64,000 nt of DNA from Microbacterium sp. Leaf159 (GTDB taxonomy: Bacteria > Actinomycetota > Actinomycetes > Actinomycetales > Microbacteriaceae). This document shows, piece by piece, positions 39,033 to 48,526 of the stretch. The position numbers were made by a program, and so were the translations under genes. The stretch is taken from positions 2,083,702 through 2,147,701 of the forward strand of contig NZ_LMOU01000001.1 of assembly GCF_001423615.1 (NCBI RefSeq), read 5' to 3'. Within the stretch, counting starts at the first letter, position 1. Each line of letters opens with the position of its first letter. Below the pieces are notes generated by a model. The model was given only the letters and a program-made list of their open reading frames with translations. It had not been told where the DNA came from and did no database searches.

Positions 39033-41918
39033 TCAACGTACCACGGCAGGCTGACCGCTGGCTCCGAACTCCGACTTCTGCTGCAGGACGGCCGCTTCTG
39101 TGCGCGTGCTGACGCCCAGCTTTCGCAGCACCGCCGACACGTGGACACTCACGGTCTTCGCGCTGATGAACAGCCGTTCGCCGATCTGCCGGTTGCTGAG
39201 CCCCTCGACGATCAGCGCGAGAACCTGCCTCTCCCGCGCGGTGAGCGGGTCGGATTCCGTGACGGCACGGGAGGAATCGGATGCTGCGGCGAGGCCCGCG
39301 GCATCGGAGAAAACCCCGACGGCCTGTGAGAGCGGAACATGCCCGAGCCGGTCGGCCTCACCGAGCGCGTGGGTGAGCACGGCCGCGGCTTCGGTGCGCT
39401 CGCCAGCGTCGACGAGCAGGCGAGCGAGCTCGAGCCGTGTCGTCACCCGGAACGTCACGGGCACGTCGTCGTGATCAGCCAGGTCGACAGCCGCGCGCAT
39501 CACAGCGACCGACGGCGAGAGCAGCGCCTCGAGGATCCTCCCCCACCGGTCACCCTGCAGCGGGGCGGGCTGCGCGAGCCACGCTCCCCGCACGTCGCCG
39601 ATGGCCTCCTCGACGTCGACGCCCGATGCCCGGAGCTCGGCGATCAACCACGACGCTTCAAGGAGAAGTCGGCGCTGGTGGAGGAAGACGGGACCGGCAT
39701 CCGCCAGCATCGCCCTGATCTCGGCGAGCGCTCGCGCGTGATCGTTGCGGCCTTCGGCGACGGCGACACGCATCATCACCTCGTCGTACCAGATCTGCCG
39801 TTCGACGCGTCCGGTCTCTTCGAACGACGGATGCCATTCCCGCAGGATCTCCGACGCCTGCTCGTGCCGGCCACGCCACGACAGCACGCGCACGCGCGTC
39901 ATCGTGGAGTACATGTGCGAGATGCGCAGTGTCCGCTGCGAGAGCTCGCGCGCCAGCATCCCCTCGACGCGGTCGATCTCACCCATCTCGAGAAGGGGCA
40001 CCGCCATGTTCTGCGTCATCAGGGCGCCGGTCGTGCGCTCGACACCGAACGCCCGCGCCGGGGCGAGGCCGTCTTCGGCGACCTGCACCGCGTCTCGGTA
40101 GCGCCCGAGCAGACCCAGAAGGTCGGAGTAGTTCACCCGGTATCGCATCTCGGCGTTCGTGCCCTTCGCCAGCTGCAGGGCGAGTGCGTACTCGCGATGC
40201 CCGGCGTCGAGATCGCCGAGGTGCGCGCGGGCGCCGCCGCGGACGTTCGCCGCGATCGAGGCCTCGTCATCGGACCCCGCCCGAACCGCTCGCTCTCCGG
40301 CCTCGACCGCCAGCGTGATCGCCTCGTCGAGACGCCCCGCGATCATGTACCTGCTCGCCAGCTGGTTGAGGATCGATGCGCGGAGCCGATCGTCGTCAAC
40401 CCTGTCGTCGAGCACCTCGAGCGACTCATGAAGCAGCGCGATCGAGCCTTCGCGACCGAGATTCATCAGGTAGTACGCCTTGTCGCGCAGCAGCCTCGCA
40501 TGCGTGCGCGGATCGACCGTCGCCGGTTCGACCTCGTCGAGGGCGACGTTGACCACAGCCAGCGCCCTCTCACCGTCTCCGGCGTTGCGCAGCACCGAAC
40601 CGAGGGTGCGCAGCAGCTCGAAGCGCTCGATGTCGACGACGCTTTCGGCGTCTGGCACCTGGATCCACAGATCGAGGGCGAGCTCGCCGAATCGGGCGGC
40701 GCTCGCGAAGGCGAATCGCGACTTGGCGTCGAGCATGGCGGTGACGGCTGCGGCGAGCGCGCGACGATCGTCTTGCGCGAGCTGCCAGTGATAGGCGAGT
40801 GCGGCGGGGTCTCCGCTGTCGGTGCCGGTGCAGTTCTCTTCGAGGGTCTCGGCGTACGCCCTGTGCAGTCGCGCCCGCTCGCCCGGGAGCAGGTCGTCGT
40901 GCACGGCCTCGCGCAGCAGCGCGTGCCGGAAGCGGTAGTCGTCGTCGACCACGACGAGGATGCCGCTGAGCGTCGCCTCGCGGATCCCCTCGTCGAGGCG
41001 CGCCTCGGGCAGACCCGCGAGCCGGGTGACCAGCGGATGTGTGAGCGGACGCTCAGCACCGGACACGACCTGCACGACGCGCCTCGCATCGTCGCCGAGC
41101 CGGTCGAATCGGGCGAGCAGCAGGTCGCGCAGGCTGCCGGGGAGTGGGCCCGCCGAGCATCCGGCGATCTCCTCGACGAAGAACGGCACGCCCTCTGCGC
41201 GCTCCTGGATGCGCTCGAGCGCGGTGTCGCTGAGGGGCGCCCCGGTGATCGACTCGGCGAGCCGTCGCACGGATGCCGTCTCGAGCCTCTCGACCGTGAC
41301 CCGCTCGAGGAGACGCGCGCGGGTGGACTCGCCGATGAACCGGCTCACGGCGTCGCCGCGGCGGACGTCGTCGGTGCGGCAGGTGAGGACGAGCAGGATG
41401 CGCCCTCGAGCCAGTGTGCGCAGCAGGAAGGAGAGGAGCGCGAGGGTCGACTCGTCGGCCCAGTGCAGGTCTTCGACGACGAGCACCTGAGGAGCGAGCT
41501 CTGCAGCGGCCTCGATGAGCGACGCGATCGCGTCGCGCAACCGATCGGGGCTGGTCTGTGAGCGGTCGGTCGGATTGAGCTCGGGCAGCAGCATGCCCAG
41601 CGCCTCGACGCCGACGCCGAGCTGGTCGCGCACGCGATCGGCGCCCATGAGCGCGACGATCGAGCGGAGGATGCCGGTCAGCGGTCCGAACGGCGTGCGC
41701 GATGCCCCGAGGTCGAGGCACCAGCCGACGTGGACGTCGGCGCGGTTCCCCACCTCGGCTCCGAACTCGCGCAGCAGGCGCGACTTGCCGATGCCCGCCT
41801 CGCCCTCGACCAGGACCGCGACAGGGACTCCCTCGACCACCTGGTCGAAGAACCCGCGCACGATCGCGAGCTCGGCTTCACGGCCGACCATCGTGGCGCT
41901 GGGAGCGGACGGGGGCAT
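39033..41918 (-). CDS. Large AAA-LuxR (LAL/MalT-like) transcriptional regulator
   Basis: A 961-aa protein starting at ATG 41918. The N-terminal ATPase (about 10-340) has Walker [10 protein letters not shown] and Walker [17 protein letters not shown] long helical TPR region covers about 400-870. The C-terminal LuxR HTH (about 895-950) reads [20 protein letters not shown] and [17 protein letters not shown] regulators sense a small ligand and activate transcription, often for sugar use or secondary metabolism. The target is unknown; neighbours give no firm clue. Frames upstream of 41918 belong to non-coding or other sequence. Confidence 0.9.
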   Translation of the reverse strand: MPPSAPSATMVGREAELAIVRGFFDQVVEGVPVAVLVEGEAGIGKSRLLREFGAEVGNRADVHVGWCLDLGASRTPFGPLTGILRSIVALMGADRVRDQLGVGVEALGMLLPELNPTDRSQTSPDRLRDAIASLIEAAAELAPQVLVVEDLHWADESTLALLSFLLRTLARGRILLVLTCRTDDVRRGDAVSRFIGESTRARLLERVTVERLETASVRRLAESITGAPLSDTALERIQERAEGVPFFVEEIAGCSAGPLPGSLRDLLLARFDRLGDDARRVVQVVSGAERPLTHPLVTRLAGLPEARLDEGIREATLSGILVVVDDDYRFRHALLREAVHDDLLPGERARLHRAYAETLEENCTGTDSGDPAALAYHWQLAQDDRRALAAAVTAMLDAKSRFAFASAARFGELALDLWIQVPDAESVVDIERFELLRTLGSVLRNAGDGERALAVVNVALDEVEPATVDPRTHARLLRDKAYYLMNLGREGSIALLHESLEVLDDRVDDDRLRASILNQLASRYMIAGRLDEAITLAVEAGERAVRAGSDDEASIAANVRGGARAHLGDLDAGHREYALALQLAKGTNAEMRYRVNYSDLLGLLGRYRDAVQVAEDGLAPARAFGVERTTGALMTQNMAVPLLEMGEIDRVEGMLARELSQRTLRISHMYSTMTRVRVLSWRGRHEQASEILREWHPSFEETGRVERQIWYDEVMMRVAVAEGRNDHARALAEIRAMLADAGPVFLHQRRLLLEASWLIAELRASGVDVEEAIGDVRGAWLAQPAPLQGDRWGRILEALLSPSVAVMRAAVDLADHDDVPVTFRVTTRLELARLLVDAGERTEAAAVLTHALGEADRLGHVPLSQAVGVFSDAAGLAAASDSSRAVTESDPLTARERQVLALIVEGLSNRQIGERLFISAKTVSVHVSAVLRKLGVSTRTEAAVLQQKSEFGASGQPAVVR

Positions 41919-41986
41919 GGGTTCATCGTCCCACCCCCGTCCGACATTCAGGGCGCTCCACGCATCTGCCGTCGGCAGCGCAGACC

Positions 41987-42238
41987 TCACCGCGCCGCGA
42001 CCGGTTCGCACCCGGCGGCGGCCCGGCGGTCGGCGGGTGCGGAGGCATCCGTCGTGGCGGTGCGTGCACCGGTGAGGGCGCGCAGCATCCGCTGTCCTGC
42101 TCGTCGGACCGGGCCGGCCGCTCGCGGCACGATCTGGTCGGCGTGCTCGGCGATGAAGCGACGGCGCTCGGCCGCCCGCTGGATCCGGTCCTGCTCGTAC
42201 TCGGTCACCTGGTAGGCGAGGTAGGGGTGCTCGTACAT
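41987..42238 (-). CDS. Small hypothetical protein
   Basis: An 83-aa protein with a GAGGAG ribosome site well placed before ATG 42238, so it is very probably expressed. The N-terminal half is a charged helix (EYEQDRIQRAAERRRFIAEHADQI) and the C-terminal half is low-complexity, Ala/Arg-rich. No signal peptide or membrane helix. I do not recognise a domain; proteins of this type recur in Microbacteriaceae, to my memory. It lies between the LuxR regulator and an SRPBCC gene, all in the same direction. Confidence 0.65.
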   Translation of the reverse strand: MYEHPYLAYQVTEYEQDRIQRAAERRRFIAEHADQIVPRAAGPVRRAGQRMLRALTGARTATTDASAPADRRAAAGCEPVAAR

Positions 42239-42343
42239 GACATCTCCTCGATTGGGATGTCCCTACACTCCGCTCTGAGGTGCCCCGCCGGCATCGGGAG
42301 GATGCCCTATCTTTGCGATTCCGACCGCCCCGGCGCACAGAAC

Positions 42344-42384
42344 GAGGCCCGAACGACAGCGGGGACTACCGCCGTCCGAGCCTC
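42344..42384 (-). terminator. Imperfect hairpin after the SRPBCC gene
   Basis: GAGGCCCGAACG... pairs with ...CGTCCGAGCCTC with a few mismatches, 14 bp downstream of the SRPBCC stop. It is a candidate terminator. Confidence 0.45.
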
Positions 42385-42398
42385 TCACCTGGGGTCTG

Positions 42399-42854
42399 TC
42401 AGGCCTTCACGTCGCCGCGCCACGAGCCGGTCTCGGCGCCGCGCTTCTCCATGAACTCCTTGAAGTTCTTCAGGTCCTTCTTGACCGCGTGCGAGCCTGC
42501 GCCCACGAGCGAGCCCACCTTCTCGAGGAACCCTTCCGGCTCCCAGTCGATCTGCACGGTCACTCGGGTCGTGAGGTCCTCTATCTTGTGGAACGTCACG
42601 ACACCGGCATGCTCGGTGTCGCCGCCGACGCTCTTCCACGCCACCCGCTCGTCGGGGTGCTGCTCGGTGATCTCCGCGTCGAACTCGCGCGTCGCGCCGC
42701 CGACCTTCACGGTCCAGCGGTTGTGGGTGTCGTCGATCTGGACGATGGACTCGACCTCGTCGAGGAACTCGGGGAAGCTCTCGAACTGCGTCCACTGGTT
42801 GTAGGCGACGTCGATGGGGACGTGGACGTCGATGGTCTCGATGATCTGCACCAT
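42399..42854 (-). CDS. SRPBCC (polyketide cyclase/Coq10-like) protein
   Basis: A 151-aa START-fold protein starting at ATG 42854 with AGGAG upstream. The family pattern is clear: VDVHVP-type start (IIETIDVHVPIDVAYNQWTQFESFPEFLDEVESI), a middle RWTVKVGG and a W in VQIDWEPEG. Such proteins bind hydrophobic ligands; the actinobacterial cyclase/dehydrase group has no fixed function. It is divergent from the FUSC transporter, 117 bp apart. Confidence 0.82.
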   Translation of the reverse strand: MVQIIETIDVHVPIDVAYNQWTQFESFPEFLDEVESIVQIDDTHNRWTVKVGGATREFDAEITEQHPDERVAWKSVGGDTEHAGVVTFHKIEDLTTRVTVQIDWEPEGFLEKVGSLVGAGSHAVKKDLKNFKEFMEKRGAETGSWRGDVKA

Positions 42855-42971
42855 GTGATGCTCCTCACTGTTCGTCGTTCGTGTCGTCCCATTCAGCGCC
42901 GGCTCCCGGGTGTTGGCGACGGGGTTGACAGACCGCATGAGAAGGGGCGCTTCCCGAGTAGCGTTGTACGC

Positions 42972-44006
42972 ATGCGCATCCATGCCGCGATCCGCGCCTC
43001 GAAGCGCTCGCCACTGCTGCAGGTGGTGAAATCCGCCGCCGCCACGATCGCCGCGTGGCTGCTCGCGGGATGGGTCGTGCCCGGCCAGCTGCCCGTGTTC
43101 GCCGCGATCGCCGCACTGCTCGTCGTGCAGCCGAGTGTCAACCAGTCGCTGTCGAAGGCGCTGGAGCGCAGCATCGGCGTCATCGCCGGCGTGATCATCG
43201 CCGTCTCACTGGGCCTGCTGCTCGGATCGCCGAGCTGGATCGTGCTGCTCGCGATCGTCGTCGCCATGCTCGTCGCGTGGGCGTTCCGGGCCACCCCCGG
43301 CACCGGCAACCAGGTCGCGATCTCGGCGATGCTCGTGCTCGCCCTCGGCTCGACGCCCGACTACGCCCTCGCCCGCATCGTCGAGACGCTGATCGGCGTC
43401 GCGATCGGCATCATCGTCAACGCGCTGATCGTGCCTCCCGTGCTCGTCGCACCCGCACGGCGCGACCTCGGACTGCTCGGGAGCGAGCTCGCCGCGAGCC
43501 TCGACCGCCTCGCCGACGCCCTGCCCGAGCCGCAGACGCCGGCGAAGCTGCAGGAGATCATGCTCGAGGCGCGGCTGCTGCGTCCGATGAGGGATGCCGC
43601 GGAGGCATCGATCGAAGCCGGCGAGGAGTCACTCACACTCAACCCGCGTCGCTCGACGCATCGTGAGGAGCTCGTCGAGATGCGCGCGCTGCTCGAACGC
43701 CTCACGCCCATCGTCACGCAGACGATCGGCATGACGCGCGCCTACTTCGACCACTACGACGACTCGATCGGTCAGGAGCCCGCGGTCACGGCGATCGCCG
43801 ATCAGCTGCGCCGAGCCGGCCACGACGTGCGCCTCGCGGTGCAGATCGCCGATGTATCGCCCGAGCCCGAGACCCTGACCTCGGCGATCCCCGCGCTCAC
43901 CGCGCCCCTCGTGATCCGGCCGCCGTCGTCGACCCACTGGATCCTGATCGGGTCGCTGATGGAAGATCTGCGGCGTATCCGCGGGGAGCTCGTCGAAGAG
44001 GACTGA
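42972..44006 (+). CDS. FUSC-family (aromatic-acid exporter type) membrane protein
   Basis: A 344-aa protein. The N-terminal half has about six helices with the FUSC pattern AIAALLVVQPSVNQSLSKALERSIGVIAGVIIAV and NQVAISAMLVLALG. The C-terminal half is a cytoplasmic helical domain (LLRPMRDAAEASIEAGEESL). The family includes YccS and the aromatic acid exporter AaeB. Efflux of organic acids is plausible but unproven. It starts at ATG 42972; frames further upstream overlap the divergent gene. Confidence 0.8.
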   Translation: MRIHAAIRASKRSPLLQVVKSAAATIAAWLLAGWVVPGQLPVFAAIAALLVVQPSVNQSLSKALERSIGVIAGVIIAVSLGLLLGSPSWIVLLAIVVAMLVAWAFRATPGTGNQVAISAMLVLALGSTPDYALARIVETLIGVAIGIIVNALIVPPVLVAPARRDLGLLGSELAASLDRLADALPEPQTPAKLQEIMLEARLLRPMRDAAEASIEAGEESLTLNPRRSTHREELVEMRALLERLTPIVTQTIGMTRAYFDHYDDSIGQEPAVTAIADQLRRAGHDVRLAVQIADVSPEPETLTSAIPALTAPLVIRPPSSTHWILIGSLMEDLRRIRGELVEED

Positions 44007-44017
44007 ACGCGGCGCGC

Positions 44018-44113
44018 GTTCACAACTCAGCACAGACTGACGCCCCCGGGCTCTTCCGGGCCCGTTCCGGCCCTGTTCCGGGCCCGTCACGGAATTCCTG
44101 CTGAGTTGTGAAC
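44018..44113. repeat. Inverted-repeat element, copy A
   Basis: A perfect 15-bp terminal inverted repeat, GTTCACAACTCAGCA (44018-44032) and its complement (44099-44113), encloses a GC-rich core with nested CCCGGG/TTCCGGG motifs. 96 bp, between convergent genes. Related copies lie at 45845 and 57391. Confidence 0.85.
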
Positions 44114-44127
44114 GCCAGCGCGCGGCG

Positions 44128-44310
44128 TCAGTCCTCGTCGGGGTCGTCGGCCAGCACGTCGCCCTCGTCGTCCGAGGCGGGGTCGGACGGAACGGCCGTG
44201 GGCGGCTCGCCCTTGTTGTCCTCGGCGCCGAGGTTGTCGTTCTCCTCGGGGCCGGGCGAGGGCTCGGTGCTGATGTCATTGCTGCCGATGTCATTGCTGT
44301 CGTTGCTCAT
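44128..44310 (-). CDS. Small acidic hypothetical protein
   Basis: A 60-aa, highly acidic, low-complexity protein (MSNDSNDIGSNDIS start, DDEGDVLADDPDED end) with a GAGAGGA ribosome site before ATG 44310. No Cys, no membrane helix; probably intrinsically disordered. The start/ribosome site and codon use support a real gene. Function unknown. Confidence 0.6.
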   Translation of the reverse strand: MSNDSNDIGSNDISTEPSPGPEENDNLGAEDNKGEPPTAVPSDPASDDEGDVLADDPDED

Positions 44311-44413
44311 GGTGTTCCTCTCGTCGGCGTTGAGGCTGATCGTGCGAGGTTAAGGCGAGCCGCCTGCCGAGACCCGGGGCTTGACATTCCCCTTGGAGGC
44401 CTACCCTGGAGAC

Positions 44414-45082
44414 ATGTCCGACATGACCGTCGCCGAAGCGCTGGCCGAGCTGGCCGCGATCGAGGATCCGAAGATGCGCGCCGCGAACGAGAAGCGCGGC
44501 GACGACCACGGCATGAACCTCAGTCGGCTCCGCGGAGTGGCCAAGCGCATCAAGACCGATCAGCCCCTCGCGAAGAAACTGTGGGCGACGGGCGACACCG
44601 GTGCACGTCTGCTCGCTCTGCTCATCTGCACGCCCAAGCAGTTCACCGCCGACGAGCTCGATGCGATGCTGCGACAGACGGAGGCCCCCAAGGTCAACGA
44701 CTGGTTCGTGAACTACGTCGCCAAGAAGACGCCCCTCGCCGAGGAGCTGAGGCTGCGCTGGTTCGACGATCCCGACCCCACGGTCGCCGCGGCGGCGTGG
44801 TCGCTCACGACCGTGCGCGTGGCGAAGGACGCGGACGGCCTCGACCTGGAGAACCTGCTCGACCTGATCGAGCGCGATCTGCGGGATGCCCCGAAGCGCC
44901 TGCAGTGGTCGATGAACGAGACGCTCGCGAACATCGGCATCTTCCACCCCGAGCTGCGCGCCAGGGCCCTGGAGATCGGCGAGTGCTTGCAGGTGCTGGC
45001 CGACTACCCCACCGCACCCGGCTGCACCTCGCCCTTCGCGCCCGCATGGATCGGCGAGATCGTGCGGCGCCGCGAGGGCTGA
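44414..45082 (+). CDS. DNA alkylation repair protein (AlkD-like)
   Basis: A 222-aa all-helical protein starting at ATG 44414, made of HEAT-like helical pairs. It resembles the AlkC/AlkD group of DNA glycosylases, which remove N3- and N7-alkyl purines. Signature stretches are RGVAKRIKTDQPLAKKLW, KVNDWFVNYVAKKTPL and the C-terminal GCTSPFAPAWI. The classic Trp/Asp/Arg active set of AlkD cannot be aligned with certainty by eye. It is followed by deoD 45 bp downstream in the same direction. Confidence 0.75.
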   Translation: MSDMTVAEALAELAAIEDPKMRAANEKRGDDHGMNLSRLRGVAKRIKTDQPLAKKLWATGDTGARLLALLICTPKQFTADELDAMLRQTEAPKVNDWFVNYVAKKTPLAEELRLRWFDDPDPTVAAAAWSLTTVRVAKDADGLDLENLLDLIERDLRDAPKRLQWSMNETLANIGIFHPELRARALEIGECLQVLADYPTAPGCTSPFAPAWIGEIVRRREG

Positions 45083-45127
45083 GCATCCTCATCGGTTCCC
45101 CATCAGTGGCGTCAGTACGCTGATGGC

Positions 45128-45841
45128 ATGAGCACGCACATCGCCGCACAGCCCGGTCAGATCGCCCCCGTCGTCCTGTTCCCCGGCGACCCGCTGCGGG
45201 CGAAGTGGATCGCCGAGACCTTCCTCGACGACGCCGCGCTGTACTCCGAGACCCGCGGGATGCTGGGCTACACCGGCACGTGGGAGGGCCACCGCATCTC
45301 GGTGCAGGGCTCGGGCATGGGCCAGCCGTCGATGGCCATCTACGCGAACGAGCTGTTCGAGGAGTACGACGTGCAGACCATCGTGCGCGTCGGCTCGTGC
45401 GGCGCACTGACCGAGAAGCTCCAGGTGCGCGACATCATCATCGCGAACGGCGCCTGCACCGACTCGGGCATCAACCGGGTGCGCTTCCACGGTCTCGACT
45501 ACGCCCCCGTCGCCGACTTCGGCCTGCTGCGCGCGGCGGTCGAGGCGAGCGAGGAGGAACCGCTGGACTCGGCCGTGCACGTGGGGCTGCTCTTCTCGAG
45601 CGACCAGTTCTACAGCACCCGCCCCGAGCTCACCGAGCCGTTCGTGCAGCACGGCGCCCTCGGCGTCGAGATGGAGGCGGCGGGTCTCTACACGCTCGCT
45701 GCGTATTACGGGCGTCGCGCTCTGGCCATCTGCACCGTCTCGGATCACATCGTCACCGGCGAGCAGACCACGGCCCAGGAGCGCGAGCAGACCTTCGGCG
45801 ACATGATCCGCATCGCCCTGCGCGCCGCGACCTCGGTCTGA
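45128..45841 (+). CDS. deoD: Purine-nucleoside phosphorylase
   Basis: A 237-aa trimeric/hexameric-type (NP-I family) phosphorylase that splits purine (deoxy)nucleosides into base and (deoxy)ribose-1-phosphate. The phosphate-site GDPLRAKWIAETFL (about 19-32), RVGSCGAL (about 88-95) and the nucleoside-site VEMEAAGLY (about 179-187) are intact. CTVSDHIVTGE near residue 205 contains the catalytic Asp. Length and motifs are those of DeoD. It is cytoplasmic, in purine salvage. Confidence 0.96.
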   Translation: MSTHIAAQPGQIAPVVLFPGDPLRAKWIAETFLDDAALYSETRGMLGYTGTWEGHRISVQGSGMGQPSMAIYANELFEEYDVQTIVRVGSCGALTEKLQVRDIIIANGACTDSGINRVRFHGLDYAPVADFGLLRAAVEASEEEPLDSAVHVGLLFSSDQFYSTRPELTEPFVQHGALGVEMEAAGLYTLAAYYGRRALAICTVSDHIVTGEQTTAQEREQTFGDMIRIALRAATSV

Positions 45842-45844
45842 AGC

Positions 45845-45930
45845 GTTCACGATTCAGCATGAGCGCGGGCTGACCGCTCGGCTCGGCCCGGTCTCGACCG
45901 CATCCGACGGTTCCGTGCTGAATACGGAAC
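45845..45930. repeat. Inverted-repeat element, copy B (diverged)
   Basis: Left end GTTCACGATTCAGCA (45845-45859), right end TGCTGAATACGGAAC (45916-45930). 86 bp, between deoD and the helicase gene. The right arm has diverged from copies A and C. Confidence 0.75.
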
Positions 45931-45969
45931 GAGGTTCGCCCGTGCCGAAGGTGGGATGATCGACAGACC

Positions 45970-48483
45970 ATGCCTGCGATCCTCGACCCGACCACACTGA
46001 CCGACGGATCCGATGCGGATGCCGTCTACACGGCGTTCGTCGAGTGGGCCGAGTCGACCGGCATCAGCCTGTATCCCGCTCAGGACGAAGCGGTCATCGA
46101 GATCGTCTCGGGCAACAACCTGATCCTGTCGACGCCCACCGGCACCGGAAAGTCGCTCGTCGCGGTCGGCGCGCACTTCGCCGCGCTCGTCGAAGGTCGC
46201 CGCTCGTTCTACACGGCTCCGATCAAGGCCCTGGTGAGTGAGAAGTTCTTCGCGCTCGTCGACGTCTTCGGCGCCTCGAACGTCGGCATGATCACGGGCG
46301 ACTCCTCGGTCAACCCCGACGCTCCGATCATCTGCTGCACGGCAGAGATCCTCGCCAACCTCGCGCTGCGCCAGGGCACGGATGCCGCGGTGCACCAGGT
46401 CGTGATGGACGAGTTCCACTTCTACGCCGACCCCGACCGCGGGTGGGCGTGGCAGGTTCCGCTGCTCGAGCTTCCGCAGGCGCAGTTCATCCTCATGTCG
46501 GCGACCCTCGGCGATGTGTCGCAGCTGTCGAGCGACCTGACCCGCAGGACCGGCCGCGACACGGCATCCGTCACGGGCGTCGAACGTCCCGTGCCCCTGC
46601 ACTACTTCTACGAGACGACGCCGATCCACGAGACGATCGACGACCTGCTCGGCACCGGCCAGTCGCCGATCTACGTCGTGCATTTCTCGCAGGCAGCGGC
46701 GATGGAGCGGGCGCAGGCGCTGTCGAGCACCAAGGTCGCCACGCGGGAGCAACGCGACGAGATCGCGGCGCTGATCGGCGGGTTCCGCTTCACGACCGCG
46801 TTCGGCAAGACCCTCTCACGTTTTCTCCGGGCGGGCATCGGCGTTCACCATGCCGGGATGCTGCCGAAGTACCGACGCCTCGTCGAGCAGCTCGCCCAGC
46901 GCGGCCTGCTGCGCGTGATCTGCGGCACCGACACCCTCGGCGTCGGCATCAACGTGCCGATCCGCACAGTGCTGCTGACCGCCCTGACGAAGTTCGACGG
47001 TACGAGGATGCGGCAGCTCAGCGCCCGCGAGTTCCACCAGATCGCGGGACGCGCAGGACGTGCAGGCTTCGACACTGCGGGCACGGTCGTCGCGCAGGCG
47101 CCGGAGCACGAGAGCGAGAACGTCGCCGCGATCAAGAAAGCCGGCGACGATCCGAAGAAGAAGCGCAAGATCGTCCGCAAGAAGGCGCCTGACGGCTTCG
47201 TCTCGTGGGGCGAACCGTCGTTCCGCAAGCTGATCGACGCCGAGCCCGAGACGCTGACCTCGCACATGCAGATCACGAGCGCCATGATGCTCAACGTGAT
47301 CGGCCGCGGCGGCGACGTCTTCGGCAACATGCGCGCGCTGGTGTACGACAACCACGAGCCCCGCAAGAGACAGCGCGAGCTCGCGCTGCGCGCCATCGGC
47401 ATCTACCGGACACTGCTCGAGTCGGGCGTCGTCGAGCAGACGGATGACGGCGAGATCCGCCTCACGGTCGATCTGCAGCCGAACTTCGCCCTGAACCAGC
47501 CGCTGTCGCCGTTCGCCCTCGCGGCGTTCGACCTGCTCGACCGCGATCCTTCGGCCGGCACGGGCACCGGTTCGTACGCCCTCGACATGATCTCGATCGT
47601 CGAATCGACGCTCGACGATCCCCGCGCCATCCTCGGCCAGCAGGAGTTCCAGGCGCGCGGCGAAGCCGTCGCCGTCATGAAGCGCGAGGGCATCGAGTAC
47701 GACGAACGCATGGAGCTGCTCGAGGAGATCACGTATCCGAAGCCACTCGACGAGCTGCTGACCGCGGCGTTCGAGACGTTCAGCGCGGCTCAGCCGTGGA
47801 TCCGCGACTTCGAGCTGCATCCGAAGTCAGTCGTCCGCGACATGTACGAGCGGGCCATGTCGTTCGGAGAATATGTCGCTTTCTACAAGATCGCGCGCTC
47901 CGAGGGTGTGGTGCTGCGCTACCTCTCGGACGCGTATCGGGCGGCTTCGCAGACGATCCCCGAAGAGGCGAAGGACGAGGATCTGCGCGACCTCATCGAG
48001 TGGCTCGGTGAACTCGTGCGCCAGGTCGACTCGAGCCTGCTCGATGAGTGGGAGGAACTCGTGAACGGGGTCCTGCAGGACCCCGACGAGGAGCCGATCG
48101 TCCCGCCCGCGCCCAAGCGCCTCACCTCGAACACCCGCGCCTTCCGCACTCTGGTGCGCAACGAGCTGTTCCGCCGGGTGCAGCTCGCGGCTCGCGAGGA
48201 CGTCGCACCCCTCGCCGAGCTCGACCCCTCGTTCGGAGCCGACGCCTGGTCGGATGCGCTCGACGGCTACTTCGCCGACCACGACGAGATCCTCACCGGC
48301 GCGAACGCCCGCAGCTCGCAGCTGCTGCTGCTCACCGAAGGCGCGACCGAGTGGACCGTCCGTCAGATCCTCGACGACCCGGCGGGCGACCACGACTGGG
48401 GCATCTCTGCCACGGTCGACCTCGCCGCCTCCGACGAGGAGGGCGCAGCGGTCGTCACGGTGACGGGCGTCGACCGGCTCTAG
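45970..48483 (+). CDS. Ski2-like DEAD/DEAH-box helicase (DUF3516 type)
   Basis: An 837-aa superfamily-2 helicase. Motif I is STPTGTGKS (54-62), motif Ia YTAPIKALVSEK, motif II DEFH (147-150), motif III SATLG and motif VI QIAGRAGRAGFD. The rest of the protein, from about residue 480, is a helical region specific to an actinobacterial group. Ski2-like enzymes unwind RNA (exosome or RNA-decay partners) or DNA; which one applies is not known. DEFH rather than DEVH or DEAD is normal in this group. It ends 43 bp before the convergent acyltransferase gene. Confidence 0.9.
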   Translation: MPAILDPTTLTDGSDADAVYTAFVEWAESTGISLYPAQDEAVIEIVSGNNLILSTPTGTGKSLVAVGAHFAALVEGRRSFYTAPIKALVSEKFFALVDVFGASNVGMITGDSSVNPDAPIICCTAEILANLALRQGTDAAVHQVVMDEFHFYADPDRGWAWQVPLLELPQAQFILMSATLGDVSQLSSDLTRRTGRDTASVTGVERPVPLHYFYETTPIHETIDDLLGTGQSPIYVVHFSQAAAMERAQALSSTKVATREQRDEIAALIGGFRFTTAFGKTLSRFLRAGIGVHHAGMLPKYRRLVEQLAQRGLLRVICGTDTLGVGINVPIRTVLLTALTKFDGTRMRQLSAREFHQIAGRAGRAGFDTAGTVVAQAPEHESENVAAIKKAGDDPKKKRKIVRKKAPDGFVSWGEPSFRKLIDAEPETLTSHMQITSAMMLNVIGRGGDVFGNMRALVYDNHEPRKRQRELALRAIGIYRTLLESGVVEQTDDGEIRLTVDLQPNFALNQPLSPFALAAFDLLDRDPSAGTGTGSYALDMISIVESTLDDPRAILGQQEFQARGEAVAVMKREGIEYDERMELLEEITYPKPLDELLTAAFETFSAAQPWIRDFELHPKSVVRDMYERAMSFGEYVAFYKIARSEGVVLRYLSDAYRAASQTIPEEAKDEDLRDLIEWLGELVRQVDSSLLDEWEELVNGVLQDPDEEPIVPPAPKRLTSNTRAFRTLVRNELFRRVQLAAREDVAPLAELDPSFGADAWSDALDGYFADHDEILTGANARSSQLLLLTEGATEWTVRQILDDPAGDHDWGISATVDLAASDEEGAAVVTVTGVDRL

Positions 48484-48494
48484 GGCGACCGTCG

Positions 48495-48521
48495 GTCGTC
48501 GAGCGAGCGAAGCGGGACGAC
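48495..48521. repeat. Palindromic repeat at the convergent junction
   Basis: GTCGTC and GACGAC arms enclose GAGCGAGCGAAGCGG. The GTCGAGCGAGCGAAGC motif recurs in Microbacteriaceae genomes, to my memory, at gene ends. It probably acts as a terminator here. Confidence 0.55.
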
Positions 48522-48526
48522 ACGGG

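Noticed and set aside
39339..41561. 740-codon plus-strand frame opposite the LuxR regulator
   Set aside because: Antisense shadow of a gene with clear Walker and HTH motifs.
45089..47820. Long minus-strand frames opposite deoD and the helicase
   Set aside because: Composition typical of antisense shadows; helicase and phosphorylase motifs are on the plus strand.
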